DNA of 64,000 nt, from the NCBI GenBank assembly GCA_946187935.1, contig CAMHSJ010000003.1:1-64000 (forward strand). The letters are read 5' to 3'. This DNA comes from an uncultured Clostridia bacterium. Its GTDB lineage: Bacteria; Bacillota; Clostridia; Saccharofermentanales; Saccharofermentanaceae. The notes beneath the pieces are model-generated. The model was not told where the DNA came from, did not search any database, and saw only the letters and a list, made by a program, of their open reading frames with translations. Positions within the stretch are counted from its first letter, which is position 1. Each line of letters opens with the position of its first letter. Positions 15,824 to 23,967 of the stretch are shown here, in pieces. Position numbers and translations under genes: made by a program.

Positions 15824-15894
15824 CACTATTCTGATTTGCAAACGGACAGTCAGCCCTTGCCATATCGACGAAATAACTGCCCTCACAGGCCCGC

Positions 15895-16016
15895 TGACGC
15901 CGTTGTTGCAGTTTCGTTTCCAAAATGACGGTTTTCGCACCGGAATCGTGAATACCGTACAAATATTCACGATCTGTTGCAGAAATCTAAAGAGCCGTCA
16001 CCAAAACGTGAACAGA
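15895..16016. repeat. Intergenic repeat cluster B between pta and the oxidoreductase gene
   Basis: TCCAAAATGACGG (15919-15931) sits between CCGT/ACGG arms. A perfect 10-bp stem ATCGTGAATA/TATTCACGAT (15945-15954, 15964-15973) encloses 9 bases. GTTGC (15976-15980) is followed after 18 bases by CACCAAAACGTGAA (15999-16012), whose TTCACG/CGTGAA flanks also pair. GTTGC plus CACCAAAA at nearly this spacing also occurs at 10.65 and 62.24 kb. No coding frame is evident, and the pta stop lies at the right edge. Confidence 0.65.
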
Positions 16017-16018
16017 CC

Positions 16019-17014
16019 TTACTCCTGAGCCTGCACCGCCGTCATGGCAACAGTGTTTACGATATCTTCAACGGAGCATCCTCTCGACAGATCGTTGCAG
16101 GGCTTGTTAAGTCCCTGGAGAACTGCGAAACAGTCAGCGCCTCCGATCCTCTGCGTGATCTTGTAGCCGATGTTGCCTGCCTGAAGATCAGGGAATATGA
16201 GCACATTCGCCCTTCCTGCGACAGGGCTGCCCGGCGCCTTGCTCTTGCCTATCTCGGGAACCAATGCGCAGTCAAACTGCATCTCGCCGTCCAAAAGAAG
16301 ATCAGGTGCGATCTCATGCGCTATCGAAACAGCCTGCTGCACCTTGTCTACCAGTTCATGCTTGGCAGAGCCCTTGCTCGAAAAGGACAGCATCGCAACT
16401 CTCGGCTCTTCAAATCCGCAGAGCCTCCTTGCCGTATCTGCTGCGGCAACGGCGATATATGCAAGTTCTTCAGCAGTAGGATTAGGCATAACGACACAGT
16501 CTGCATATACGAGAAGTCCGTCCTCGCCCAAGTCCTTATTGGGGCAGTCCATGAGGAAAGAAGAAGACACGATCTTCATCTCAGGCTTGGTCTTTATTAT
16601 CTGAAGCGCGGGCCTTAACATGTCGCCCGTGGTGTGAACGGCGCCTGATACGAGCCCGTCAGCATCACCCGTCTTGACCATCATGATGCCGAAATACATC
16701 GGATCCTTTACGAGCTCTTTTGCCTTCTCCTCAGTAACGCCCTTGGCCTTGCGGAGTTCAAAGAGCAGGCTGGCATATTCTTCCGCCTTGGTGCTTAAGA
16801 GCGGATCTACGATCCTTATGCCTGAGATATCGCAGCCGGTCTTAGCTGCCGCAGCTTCTATGGATCCTTTCTCACCTATCAGTACAGGATCAGCAAGTCC
16901 TTCCTTCTTAAGGATCGAAGCTGCCTCTACAGTCCTTACTTCATCACCTTCGGGAAGTACGATGCTCTTAACATCTGATCTGGCCTTAGCCTTAACGATA
17001 TCTATCATGCTCAT
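16019..17014 (-). CDS. pta: Phosphate acetyltransferase
   Basis: A protein of 331 residues, the short clostridial Pta form, exchanging acetyl-CoA with acetyl-phosphate. Signatures include SIVLPEGDEVRTVEAA, GLVSGAVHTTGDMLRPALQI and GSPVAGRANVLIFPDLQAGNIGYK. These fit Pta better than phosphate butyryltransferase. No acetate kinase gene is adjacent; instead a butyrate kinase lies 1.2 kb away on the same strand. AGGAGG precedes the ATG. The gene stands alone between two hairpin-rich gaps. Confidence 0.93.
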   Translation of the reverse strand: MSMIDIVKAKARSDVKSIVLPEGDEVRTVEAASILKKEGLADPVLIGEKGSIEAAAAKTGCDISGIRIVDPLLSTKAEEYASLLFELRKAKGVTEEKAKELVKDPMYFGIMMVKTGDADGLVSGAVHTTGDMLRPALQIIKTKPEMKIVSSSFLMDCPNKDLGEDGLLVYADCVVMPNPTAEELAYIAVAAADTARRLCGFEEPRVAMLSFSSKGSAKHELVDKVQQAVSIAHEIAPDLLLDGEMQFDCALVPEIGKSKAPGSPVAGRANVLIFPDLQAGNIGYKITQRIGGADCFAVLQGLNKPCNDLSRGCSVEDIVNTVAMTAVQAQE

Positions 17015-17096
17015 AATATGCCTCCTGGGCGCTTAAAATAACGCACACATTATAAACCAGCGCTGCGTGATATTGTAGGCATTCTATTGAGTACAT

Positions 17097-17136
17097 AAAA
17101 AAATGACCGCCCCAATGTCCAAGGTCGCGGTCATTT
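17097..17136 (-). terminator. Terminator of the MORN-repeat gene
   Basis: Stem AAATGACCGC/GCGGTCATTT (17101-17110, 17127-17136) is followed on the minus strand by a T-run (plus-strand A's at 17097-17103). It lies about 90 bases beyond the MORN gene stop. Confidence 0.85.
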
Positions 17137-17150
17137 AATGACATAAAACC

Positions 17151-17178
17151 GAGGTAACCGTCTAGTGGTTAACACCTC
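17151..17178. other. Additional hairpin after the MORN-repeat gene
   Basis: GAGGT-AACC ... GGTT-ACCTC arms form a second hairpin in the 3' flank, followed on the minus strand by CGGTTTTATG. It could help termination or stabilise the mRNA end. Confidence 0.4.
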
Positions 17179-17222
17179 TTATTTATTGATTATACTACAT
17201 GCCTGCCGGTTTTCAACGCACA

Positions 17223-17897
17223 TCACACGATCACCAGACCGCTAGAATTCTCATACAGGATCCGAAACTCCATAACAGACATAAGAATACCCGAGCTTGC
17301 AGCAGCGGCAGCGCAGGTTATATTTCCCATGACCTCATAAGTACTGTCTTTAACTCCCACTATAACAGGCAATCGGGAACTTACAGCATCTTCCCGCGCG
17401 CACAAAGGCCTGAACCCGTTCTTATCAAGGAACTCTATAAATAAAGATCTCTCATCACCCTTGAGCGCACGGACATAACAGCAGTCAGGAAGTAAAGCAG
17501 AATGAGAAACACAAGACATCAGTCCTGGCCTGTCCTTCTGCGCGACCGGACCAAAACCCTCAGGCGATTCAACCTTGGGAAATCCGTTATCACTCTTAGA
17601 CACTTTCAGCCGGCCTTCATAGATCTTAGCACCCGACTCATCGAAGCAGCTGCCATAGATAGGATAGTTAGGCCCGTATCCGTGGTTTTCCGCATAAGTG
17701 CCTTCAAAGCGGATGCTGCCGTTTTTATAATACTCTCTTCCGTACAATAACCCCTTGTGGCCAAAGAGTCCCTCCTGGTACTTATTGCCGTTATCAAAGA
17801 ACGATGTCCCGCTCCCCCACGGACTGCCGTTCCTTAAATACCCCTCATAGACCAGATTACCGTTCTCATCAAAGATCATATCCCATACTTCATTCAT
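17223..17897 (-). CDS. MORN-repeat protein controlled by a SAM riboswitch
   Basis: A protein of 224 residues from the ATG at 17897, which follows AGAGGGATCAGT; the longer open frame upstream is the translated riboswitch. Tandem MORN-like units (FDENGNLVYEGYLRNG, FDNGNKYQEGLFGH, YKNGSIRFEGTYAE, FDESGAKIYEGRLK) fill the first 110 residues; the rest, with several Cys and SRLPVIVGVKDSTYEVMGN, matches nothing recognised. There is no signal peptide. MORN repeats usually mediate binding to lipids or proteins. The upstream SAM-type aptamer and terminator imply expression when S-adenosylmethionine is low, hinting at a role in methionine or SAM metabolism that the protein sequence alone would not suggest. 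Confidence 0.8.
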   Translation of the reverse strand: MNEVWDMIFDENGNLVYEGYLRNGSPWGSGTSFFDNGNKYQEGLFGHKGLLYGREYYKNGSIRFEGTYAENHGYGPNYPIYGSCFDESGAKIYEGRLKVSKSDNGFPKVESPEGFGPVAQKDRPGLMSCVSHSALLPDCCYVRALKGDERSLFIEFLDKNGFRPLCAREDAVSSRLPVIVGVKDSTYEVMGNITCAAAAASSGILMSVMEFRILYENSSGLVIV

Positions 17898-17910
17898 ACT
17901 GATCCCTCTG

Positions 17911-18063
17911 ATCAAAAACAAATAATGACCCTGCCGCTTGAACGACAGGATCAGCCAAAGGAGAAACAAATATGCATCCCATCGTTCAAGCCTTAGCACC
18001 TTGCCCTTTGGCAGGTTGCTGTGCGGTCACAGGGCTTGTCCCTCGCGCACTCTTTATGGTGCT
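17911..18063 (-). ncRNA. SAM-clan (SAM-I/IV type) riboswitch with transcription-terminating expression platform
   Basis: Minus-strand RNA, aptamer at about 17974-18063. The core GAGGGACAAGCCC, AGCAACC and AAGGUGCUAA occurs in the order of the SAM-I superfamily. P1 pairs GCACCAU with AUGGGAUGC; P2 pairs GUGCG with CGCAC; P3 pairs ACCUGCC with GGGCAAGGU; the pseudoknot pairs CAAGCC in the P2 loop with GGCUUG after P3. P4 of classic SAM-I is missing, as in SAM-I/IV variants. Downstream, GAUCCUG/CAGGGUC (17946-17952, 17927-17933) plus AUUAUUUGUUUUU forms a terminator. UCGUUCAAGC (17936-17945) in its loop can pair perfectly with GCUUGAACGA (17982-17991) of the aptamer, giving an antiterminator. 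An OFF switch is inferred. Confidence 0.87.
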
Positions 18064-18066
18064 TTG

Positions 18067-18072
18067 ATTATA
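18067..18072 (-). promoter_or_regulatory. -10 box upstream of the SAM riboswitch
   Basis: Minus-strand TATAAT just 5' of the aptamer P1 stem, placing the likely transcript start at its first bases. The -35 is not convincing. Confidence 0.5.
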
Positions 18073-18156
18073 ACTGACACAATGTACGTATATTTGTACA
18101 CAGGAGATTTACTTGGGAAGCTCCATACGCCGTTGTGCCACCTCCAAAAGGCATTA

Positions 18157-18184
18157 GAAAACCCCGAAGCATTGCTCCGGGGCT
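18157..18184 (-). terminator. Terminator of the coaW-to-buk operon
   Basis: CCCCG / CGGGG arms (18162-18166, 18178-18182) with inner AGC/GCT pairing are followed on the minus strand by TTTTC. It sits 24 bases after the butyrate kinase stop. Confidence 0.85.
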
Positions 18185-18207
18185 TAGGTGATCTTATCTG
18201 TTTGTGT

Positions 18208-19320
18208 TCAGAGGTCTATGCCTTCAAATCCGTTCCAGACGTTCTTTCCTGTGTACTGTCTGGGAGTGAGATTGCCTCTTAAGACTTCGAGTGCAGGAAG
18301 AGCCAAGGCTTCCTGTTCCATCTCGCCCGGGTAGACGCTGATGGGAGCTATGAAGCCGCATCTTTTCTCGATGCCTTCTTTGACGTCGTTAATGCGCATG
18401 AGGCCGCCTGTTAAGAGTATGCCGTCTACGTTGCCGCAGAGGACACAGCTCATGCTGCCGATCATCTTGCAGATCTGGTAGATCATGGTGTTCCATACAA
18501 GGCATGCCTTCTTATCGCCCCGGTCAACGAGGTCGTGGATGGTGTCTGCGTTGGCTGTGCCGAAGAGATCGACAAAGCCGCCTGCCCTGGAGCATCTGAG
18601 CCTTACGTCTTCAACTGAATGCTCTTCTATGTAGTCTAAGAGCTGTAGTACGGGGACTGATCCGATCCTTGTGGGCGTGAATGCACCTTCGCCGTCTGCA
18701 CCCATGTTGCCGTCAACCATCTTGCCGTGGTCGTGAGCGCTGACCGTGATGCCGCCATCGATATGGGCTACGATGAAATTGCAGTCTTCGTATCTCCTGC
18801 CCATTGTCTTGGCGTGGTACTCTGCTACCGCCTTCTGGTTAAGTACGTGGGAGTGGGAAACCCTGTAGATCCCCTTGATGCCCGTAAGCCTTGCCAGATC
18901 GCAGTACTCGTCAACATTGGTGGGGTTTAAGGTGTATGCGGGCTTGTTGTAGTTTTTGGCAAACCTGTATGCGAGCATGACGCCGAGCTTGGCGGGATGC
19001 TCTGAGCCTCCTACTGCATTAACGGTATCCTCGTAGAGCTTGTCGTCTATTACCGTGATGCCGCCGGGCTGCGTGCATGCGCTTCCGCCCCTGCCGACAA
19101 AACAGTCAATGTCTTCAGGCTTAACGTTCTCTTCATTAAGCATATCTAAGATGACATTGTATCTGAAGTCTTCCTGAAGGTTGACGTGGGGGTATTTAAG
19201 GAGCTCATCCGCATCGTGGAAGAGGCTGTGCTCGAAAAGGGATTCTTCGTTCCCGAAAAGACTGACCTTTGTGGACGTGGAACCCGGATTGATTATGAGA
19301 AGCTTAAAACTGTCTGCCAT
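18208..19320 (-). CDS. buk: Butyrate kinase
   Basis: A protein of 370 residues of the acetate/butyrate kinase (ASKHA) fold, interconverting butyryl-phosphate plus ADP and butyrate plus ATP. LLIINPGSTSTKVSLF (about 6-21), CFVGRGGSACTQPGG, HIDGGITVSAHDHGKMVD and ILLTGGLMR match Buk; the family also uses branched-chain acyl phosphates. The ATG at 19320 follows AAGGCAGG; 14 upstream in-frame residues lack a ribosome site. No phosphate butyryltransferase is present, whereas pta lies nearby. It is the last gene of a six-gene leftward run ended by a strong terminator. Confidence 0.93.
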   Translation of the reverse strand: MADSFKLLIINPGSTSTKVSLFGNEESLFEHSLFHDADELLKYPHVNLQEDFRYNVILDMLNEENVKPEDIDCFVGRGGSACTQPGGITVIDDKLYEDTVNAVGGSEHPAKLGVMLAYRFAKNYNKPAYTLNPTNVDEYCDLARLTGIKGIYRVSHSHVLNQKAVAEYHAKTMGRRYEDCNFIVAHIDGGITVSAHDHGKMVDGNMGADGEGAFTPTRIGSVPVLQLLDYIEEHSVEDVRLRCSRAGGFVDLFGTANADTIHDLVDRGDKKACLVWNTMIYQICKMIGSMSCVLCGNVDGILLTGGLMRINDVKEGIEKRCGFIAPISVYPGEMEQEALALPALEVLRGNLTPRQYTGKNVWNGFEGIDL

Positions 19321-19383
19321 ATGTGTACCTGCCTTGATTTCTTTCCGCAATATAATACACACATTGGAGGAAAAATGGTATAG

Positions 19384-19638
19384 TTATCCGCCGATCATGC
19401 TGATAAGGAAGACCATTCCCGCAACGAGCCAGAAGCTTAGGACGATTATGGTAATGCCTATCCAGATGTATCTGAAGATCTTGCCTGCCTTCTTGCCTGC
19501 GATCTTGGCATCTGACACGGCAAGCTGCCCGCGGGTCATCTTCTTGCGGTTCTGTGCATCCGCGCGGTATAAGTAGTACCCGCACTTCTTGCAGATCGTC
19601 CTGTTGTCGTTCTCGGTATTACATCTGGGGCAGATCAT
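19384..19638 (-). CDS. Zinc-ribbon single-helix membrane protein
   Basis: A protein of 84 residues. It starts with a four-cysteine zinc ribbon (MICPRCNTENDNRTICKKCG) followed by a basic linker and one transmembrane helix (about 55-80, YIWIGITIIVLSFWLVAGMVFLI). GGAGGACTAAC precedes the ATG. Its function is unknown. It lies between hemZ (31 bases) and buk (63 bases) on the same strand and is presumably co-transcribed. Confidence 0.8.
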   Translation of the reverse strand: MICPRCNTENDNRTICKKCGYYLYRADAQNRKKMTRGQLAVSDAKIAGKKAGKIFRYIWIGITIIVLSFWLVAGMVFLISMIGG

Positions 19639-19669
19639 GTTAGTCCTCCGCGCTCAATTATAACATGCA

Positions 19670-21085
19670 TCAGAGTTCAAAAAAATCTGCCTTCTTCATG
19701 GCCATCTCTTCATATCTTGAGATGTAGCCTATGGCATCCTTTATCGTAAGGCATCTCTCGACGCGCCTCTTGGAATCAGGTCCGTCCTGCTTAAAGCAGC
19801 GCTTGCTGGAAGACCCTGCACCGAATGAGAGAACGTCTCTGTAGTCGGTCATCATGGCAACGTTATAAAGGCATCCCGTGCTGCCTTTTGCAAAGCCCGT
19901 GTTCTCGAGCCCCTTCTCGGTGTCCTTCTGGCGGTACATGTAGTAAGGGTGATAACCGGCTTCATAGAGCAGGCCGTATGCCTCCTGAAGGGCTTCATCA
20001 AGTCCTTTGCGCTTGCTGGCCCTGTCCATGACATCCTCTTTGCTAAGATTCGCCCTTCTCTTCTTATAGAGGGTGTGGATGGTGATGTTGGCAGGATCAA
20101 GGCTGATAAGACTTTTTGCGGAACTTACGAAATCTTCAGGCATCTCATAAGGAAGGCCTGCAATAAGATCCATGTTGATCACGTCAAAACCCATCTTAGA
20201 TGCCTTCTCATACCAGTATATGATGTCTTCAGCGCTGTGGCGGCGGTTGAGTTTTTCAAGTGTCTCAGAGTTCATGGTCTGAGGATTGATGCAGATCCTC
20301 GAGATGTTCTTATCCCGCATTGCTTCGAGCTTATAGTCTGTTAATGTATCAGGCCTTCCCGCTTCGATGGTGATCTCAGAATCCGCGGGAAGATCAAAGG
20401 AACCGAAGATGGTATCAAGGAGCTCATTAAATTCCTTATCAGGCAGGACCGTGGGCGTACCACCGCCCATGTAAAGAGATGAGATCTTCCTTCTTATCCT
20501 TGGAGCCAAAAGCCTTATCTCGCTCTCAAGGGCCTTGCTGTAGCTTGTAAGCCTGTCCATATGCTTGGTAATGTCTTCTGATATGAAAGAGCAATAAGAG
20601 CATCTTGAGGGGCAGAAAGGTATGCCCACATAGATGCTCAGGCCGTCTTCGTCCAGCATATTGAGAAGCTTCTCTTCTTCTTTTGCAGTTTCCATGGCAA
20701 GCAGGGCTTTGTCAGGGCGGACATAGTATTTCTCTGTCAGGTCTTCTGCCGTCTTCTCCTCCATCGCTACGAGCGTTGGTCTTATGCCAGTAAGACAGCC
20801 CCATGGCATATCTGTGCCTGATAAGTCCTTCATGGCAAGATAGAGTGAGCGCTTGATCTCGCGGCCGGGTTCTAACGGCTGTCCTTCGGGCCTATAGACC
20901 TTGTCACCTATCCTGGCTTCAGATGTGCCGTCTTCTCTTAAGATGCTCTCTATTACGGCGTCGGGGCCGCTCTCACAGACTATCCTGTGGCCCTCCCTGT
21001 CTTCCACCGCACCGTCATACCAGAGCCTTATAACGTCAGTAAGGCCATAGTACTTGTCGTGTCCTTTAAGATATACCTTAAGCAT
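19670..21085 (-). CDS. hemZ: HemZ, coproporphyrinogen-dehydrogenase-like radical SAM protein
   Basis: A protein of 471 residues. The radical-SAM motif CPSRCSYCSF (about 169-178) binds a 4Fe-4S cluster; GGGTPTVL and NPQTMNSETLEKLNRRH are typical of the HemN/HemZ group. HemZ lacks proven coproporphyrinogen oxidase activity in several organisms, so heme synthesis remains tentative. The ATG at 21085 has GGAGGAGACAG upstream and lies inside the last codons of the DUF3810 gene (8-base overlap). The 34 further in-frame residues are the other gene read out of frame. Confidence 0.92.
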   Translation of the reverse strand: MLKVYLKGHDKYYGLTDVIRLWYDGAVEDREGHRIVCESGPDAVIESILREDGTSEARIGDKVYRPEGQPLEPGREIKRSLYLAMKDLSGTDMPWGCLTGIRPTLVAMEEKTAEDLTEKYYVRPDKALLAMETAKEEEKLLNMLDEDGLSIYVGIPFCPSRCSYCSFISEDITKHMDRLTSYSKALESEIRLLAPRIRRKISSLYMGGGTPTVLPDKEFNELLDTIFGSFDLPADSEITIEAGRPDTLTDYKLEAMRDKNISRICINPQTMNSETLEKLNRRHSAEDIIYWYEKASKMGFDVINMDLIAGLPYEMPEDFVSSAKSLISLDPANITIHTLYKKRRANLSKEDVMDRASKRKGLDEALQEAYGLLYEAGYHPYYMYRQKDTEKGLENTGFAKGSTGCLYNVAMMTDYRDVLSFGAGSSSKRCFKQDGPDSKRRVERCLTIKDAIGYISRYEEMAMKKADFFEL

Positions 21086-22268
21086 CTGTCTCCTCCACGT
21101 ACTGCTTGTAGAAATCAACATATACGCTGTACGGAACTTCGTATGTGTCAGTGCCGCCCTCCTGGCCGTTAGCCTCGAGGAAGGCATCGTTGGCGTTCTC
21201 GCCTATCTGCTCAAGATCTATCCCCAGCATATCCAGTATCCTGTCTGACTCGTGATGGATGTTATCCCAGTACTTCATCCTCGCCCTTGTATCAGCAAAG
21301 ACAGGCTGAATGTTCTTGTCATTGGTATATTCATAGAGCTCCCTGCCCTCACTTGCGGCATACTCCGTCACGATGGGATAAAGGCTCCAGAAGATCTGAT
21401 AGTAGCCCGCATAACGGAAATCAGGCCTCGAGGATCTGATGCAGCAGATAGCTGCGAGCATATTGCAGTCCGTCTCCCTGGCAAAACCCTTGGCGTGGAG
21501 TATCTCATGACAGACCGTAATCGGGAACTCGGTTATGTCAATATAGTCTGTGTTGATATTGGATTCCCCCAGGAACATATCGTACATGCCGACTATACCG
21601 AACATGCTCCAGTAATGGCTTAAAGCAACAGGCTTGGCCCTAATTATCTCATTGCTTACATTGATGCCGTAGCCTCCTAATACATCAGATACGAGCATAT
21701 TGGCGTAAGATACATTGTTCTCGAACGAGTTATTCATGTGAGCTACGCCCGCGAAGTCCTCACCAAGATCGCTCCTTGCCGAGATCATGCCGAGATACGC
21801 CCAGTTTAAGGCCTTCTCGTAGTCATCAAATGTGTAATCCCCTCCATAGAGCTCCATTAGCTGCCTTGCGGGGTATCTTCTGTAGTTTAGAGCATGCATG
21901 AAGCTGAAGATGATGCTCATGACAAGAGCGATCACAAGGGCGTTTCTTGATACCTTATAGACGTATTCCCTTGCTCCCCTGCCCAGAAGTGCTTTCTTTA
22001 TCACCTTGACTGTGAAGATGATGACAAGGACCAGAAGCGTGGGAGCTCCCACAACAACCACAGCCTCGGTTACGGAAGTCTGCACGAGTCCTGACACCAG
22101 ATTGGCCGGCATGGCGATGTATGGAAAGATCCTGCCAGAGTAAACTTCTGCAGCTGCCGGTGATACAAATCTCGGGAAGAGTAATGCCGCAAGCGTAAGT
22201 ATAACGAGCGATATAAGTATTATTGCCCTTCTTACGGTATGCTTTTTGATTTTTACGATCGCCTTCAT
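21078..22268 (-). CDS. DUF3810 family membrane protein with HEXXH zinc-metalloprotease motif
   Basis: A protein of 396 residues with about three N-terminal membrane segments (15-38, 68-92, 110-130) and a large extracytoplasmic domain. VCHEILHAKGFARETDCN holds HEILH plus a Glu 10 residues on, as in gluzincin peptidases and in DUF3810. The substrate is unknown. It starts one base after the acyltransferase-like gene stop and overlaps hemZ by 8 bases. Confidence 0.88.
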   Translation of the reverse strand: MKAIVKIKKHTVRRAIILISLVILTLAALLFPRFVSPAAAEVYSGRIFPYIAMPANLVSGLVQTSVTEAVVVVGAPTLLVLVIIFTVKVIKKALLGRGAREYVYKVSRNALVIALVMSIIFSFMHALNYRRYPARQLMELYGGDYTFDDYEKALNWAYLGMISARSDLGEDFAGVAHMNNSFENNVSYANMLVSDVLGGYGINVSNEIIRAKPVALSHYWSMFGIVGMYDMFLGESNINTDYIDITEFPITVCHEILHAKGFARETDCNMLAAICCIRSSRPDFRYAGYYQIFWSLYPIVTEYAASEGRELYEYTNDKNIQPVFADTRARMKYWDNIHHESDRILDMLGIDLEQIGENANDAFLEANGQEGGTDTYEVPYSVYVDFYKQYVEETDA

Positions 22269-22269
22269 G

Positions 22270-23043
22270 CTAGATCTTACCGAGCAAAAGGAATATCACA
22301 TATAGAAGGCCGTACATGACGGGCTGGTGAACGATATATATGATGAGCGAATGCCTGCCGATGAATTCGACGGGACTCATGAGCTTTTTTGCGATATCAG
22401 ATCTTGCAGGAAATACTGACTTTCTGTCTTTATAACAAAGCCTTCCGATTATGGAGCCGAACAGGAAGATGCCAAGATGCGGAATGAGGGGCATGTAGTC
22501 AGCCATGTCAGGCGCGCCGTGTATCGCAAAGCCGATGGGCAGGAACAGAAGGTTTTCGGTCGAATAGTCCATGTTCCAGAGGTCAGCCCCGACGAGGCAA
22601 ATATATATAGCAAAGAGCGCCATGAGGACGTTGGTGACCTTAGGATCCAGGCCCAGTTTCTTTTCGAGCAGTTCTATGAGGGCATAGACGAGGATGCTGA
22701 CAGAGAGCACTGCGAAAACGTTAAAGATGATGAGGCAGCTTATCCCCGCATATGTCGTGACAAGCCATGTCGCCAGAGTAAGGCCCAAGGCAACGGCAAG
22801 AAGCTTTAAGCCTCTTTTGAAATTGTTCCTCGAAAAGGCTGTGCACACGCCCGATACCCCGACAAAACCCGTGATGATCATGGGGTGGAGAAATGCCCAG
22901 AACCAGCCCTTCTCAAGATAGCTGAAAGCGTGGACGCCGAACTCGTATCTCATGTCCCAGGAAAAATGCATATAGAGCATGGCGATCATGGCCAGGCCCC
23001 TTGCAAAGTCTAATTCATATGCCCTTTCCTTTTTGCCTGACAA
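22270..23043 (-). CDS. DUF1624 / heparan-alpha-glucosaminide N-acetyltransferase-like membrane protein
   Basis: A protein of 257 residues with about seven transmembrane helices. The N-terminal RAYELDFARGLAMIAMLYMHFSWD carries the R-x2-x-LD-x-x-RG signature of the DUF1624/HGSNAT-catalytic family, which transfers acyl groups across membranes. The start is inferred as TTG at 23041-23043 because GGAGGCGTGAT lies at ideal spacing just before it and after the coaW stop. An ATG 17 codons upstream lies inside coaW without a ribosome site. Confidence 0.85.
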   Translation of the reverse strand: MSGKKERAYELDFARGLAMIAMLYMHFSWDMRYEFGVHAFSYLEKGWFWAFLHPMIITGFVGVSGVCTAFSRNNFKRGLKLLAVALGLTLATWLVTTYAGISCLIIFNVFAVLSVSILVYALIELLEKKLGLDPKVTNVLMALFAIYICLVGADLWNMDYSTENLLFLPIGFAIHGAPDMADYMPLIPHLGIFLFGSIIGRLCYKDRKSVFPARSDIAKKLMSPVEFIGRHSLIIYIVHQPVMYGLLYVIFLLLGKI

Positions 23044-23044
23044 A

Positions 23045-23863
23045 TCACGCCTCCGATTCAAGGACGCTTCCGATGGCTGTCGCGAATGTTGCATCCTCAG
23101 GGATGATCACATGAATGCCGTAGTGCGTCTCAAAGGGCATGAGATATTCCCTGCACTTGTCAAATGCCGTAAGCTGACCCGTATAAACGACATCCTTTAT
23201 GCCCGTGCTCCTTGAGCACATTACGGACAGGGTTCCTATGGACTGGTAGATCATGTTAAACAGAGCGCTGATCTTGTCAGGGTCAGACAGGCCGTCAGCC
23301 GCCTTGCCGAAGTTTGAAGCGGTAAGATCCTTTGTGACATCTCCTACAGCGCTCTCGGCAATGTCTCCGACCGTAAGGTCTGCATGATTGGCAACGCCGC
23401 CTTTTGCGATGTCATTTATCTTATAAGGCTCAGACACATCGATCATGGCCTTGCTTACGCCGATAAGCGTTCCTCCGCCGATACCCGATCCTATAATGTG
23501 CCTGACTCCGCTCTTCTTTGCTTCAAGATAAGCTGTGCCTGTACCCATGCTGACAACTACTGCTTCATCAAGACCTGCAAGATACAATCCGCCCAGGCCT
23601 GTCGCGGTAAACTCCGAAGCCATCTTGGTCCTTATGCCGAATATGTCTTCAGGAAGAGCTGTCGATCCTACACCCGTAATGCTGATCTTCTCTATGTCTT
23701 CTAATGTCCAGTTGTTGTCTTTGGCGATCTTGCCTAATGCGCCGCATGCCGATGTTATCGGATCAGAAGCCTTTATGACGGCCTTGCCGATGACTTTGCC
23801 ATCTTTCATGCCGATGATCTTTGTAGTGCTGCCGCCGATATCAAGACCTACTCTGATGCTCAT
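23045..23863 (-). CDS. coaW: Type II pantothenate kinase
   Basis: A protein of 272 residues that phosphorylates pantothenate, the first step of coenzyme A synthesis. The ASKHA phosphate-1 motif VGLDIGGSTTKIIGM (about 5-19), ITGVGSTALPE, VVVSMGTGTAYLEA and GSGIGGGTLIGVSK identify the type II (staphylococcal and eukaryotic-like) enzyme, which is resistant to CoA feedback. AAAAGGGGAAT precedes the ATG. It is the first gene of the leftward operon that ends with buk, so CoA supply and acyl-phosphate metabolism are linked. Confidence 0.93.
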   Translation of the reverse strand: MSIRVGLDIGGSTTKIIGMKDGKVIGKAVIKASDPITSACGALGKIAKDNNWTLEDIEKISITGVGSTALPEDIFGIRTKMASEFTATGLGGLYLAGLDEAVVVSMGTGTAYLEAKKSGVRHIIGSGIGGGTLIGVSKAMIDVSEPYKINDIAKGGVANHADLTVGDIAESAVGDVTKDLTASNFGKAADGLSDPDKISALFNMIYQSIGTLSVMCSRSTGIKDVVYTGQLTAFDKCREYLMPFETHYGIHVIIPEDATFATAIGSVLESEA

Positions 23864-23921
23864 ATTATTCCCCTTTTGAAAATATCGTTTATTCTATCAC
23901 AGTTCGCATCATCCATGCATT

Positions 23922-23952
23922 AAAAAAGGCTCCGCACTTGGCGAAGCCTTTA
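23922..23952 (-). terminator. Terminator of the minor-prepilin operon
   Basis: Stem AAAGGCT-CGC / GCG-AGCCTTT is followed on the minus strand by TTTTTTA. It separates the pilus locus from coaW. Confidence 0.87.
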
Positions 23953-23967
23953 TGTGTTCTGTTTGAT

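Noticed and set aside
17151..17178. GTCTAGTGGTTAACAC looks like a tRNA-Glu D-arm
   Set aside because: No acceptor stem, anticodon arm or T-arm follows; the bases form a plain hairpin downstream of the MORN gene.
17955..18068. A 26-residue rightward ORF with AAAGGAG before its ATG at 17972
   Set aside because: It lies entirely inside the SAM riboswitch on the other strand; the purine run is part of the expression platform and the peptide has no recognisable features.
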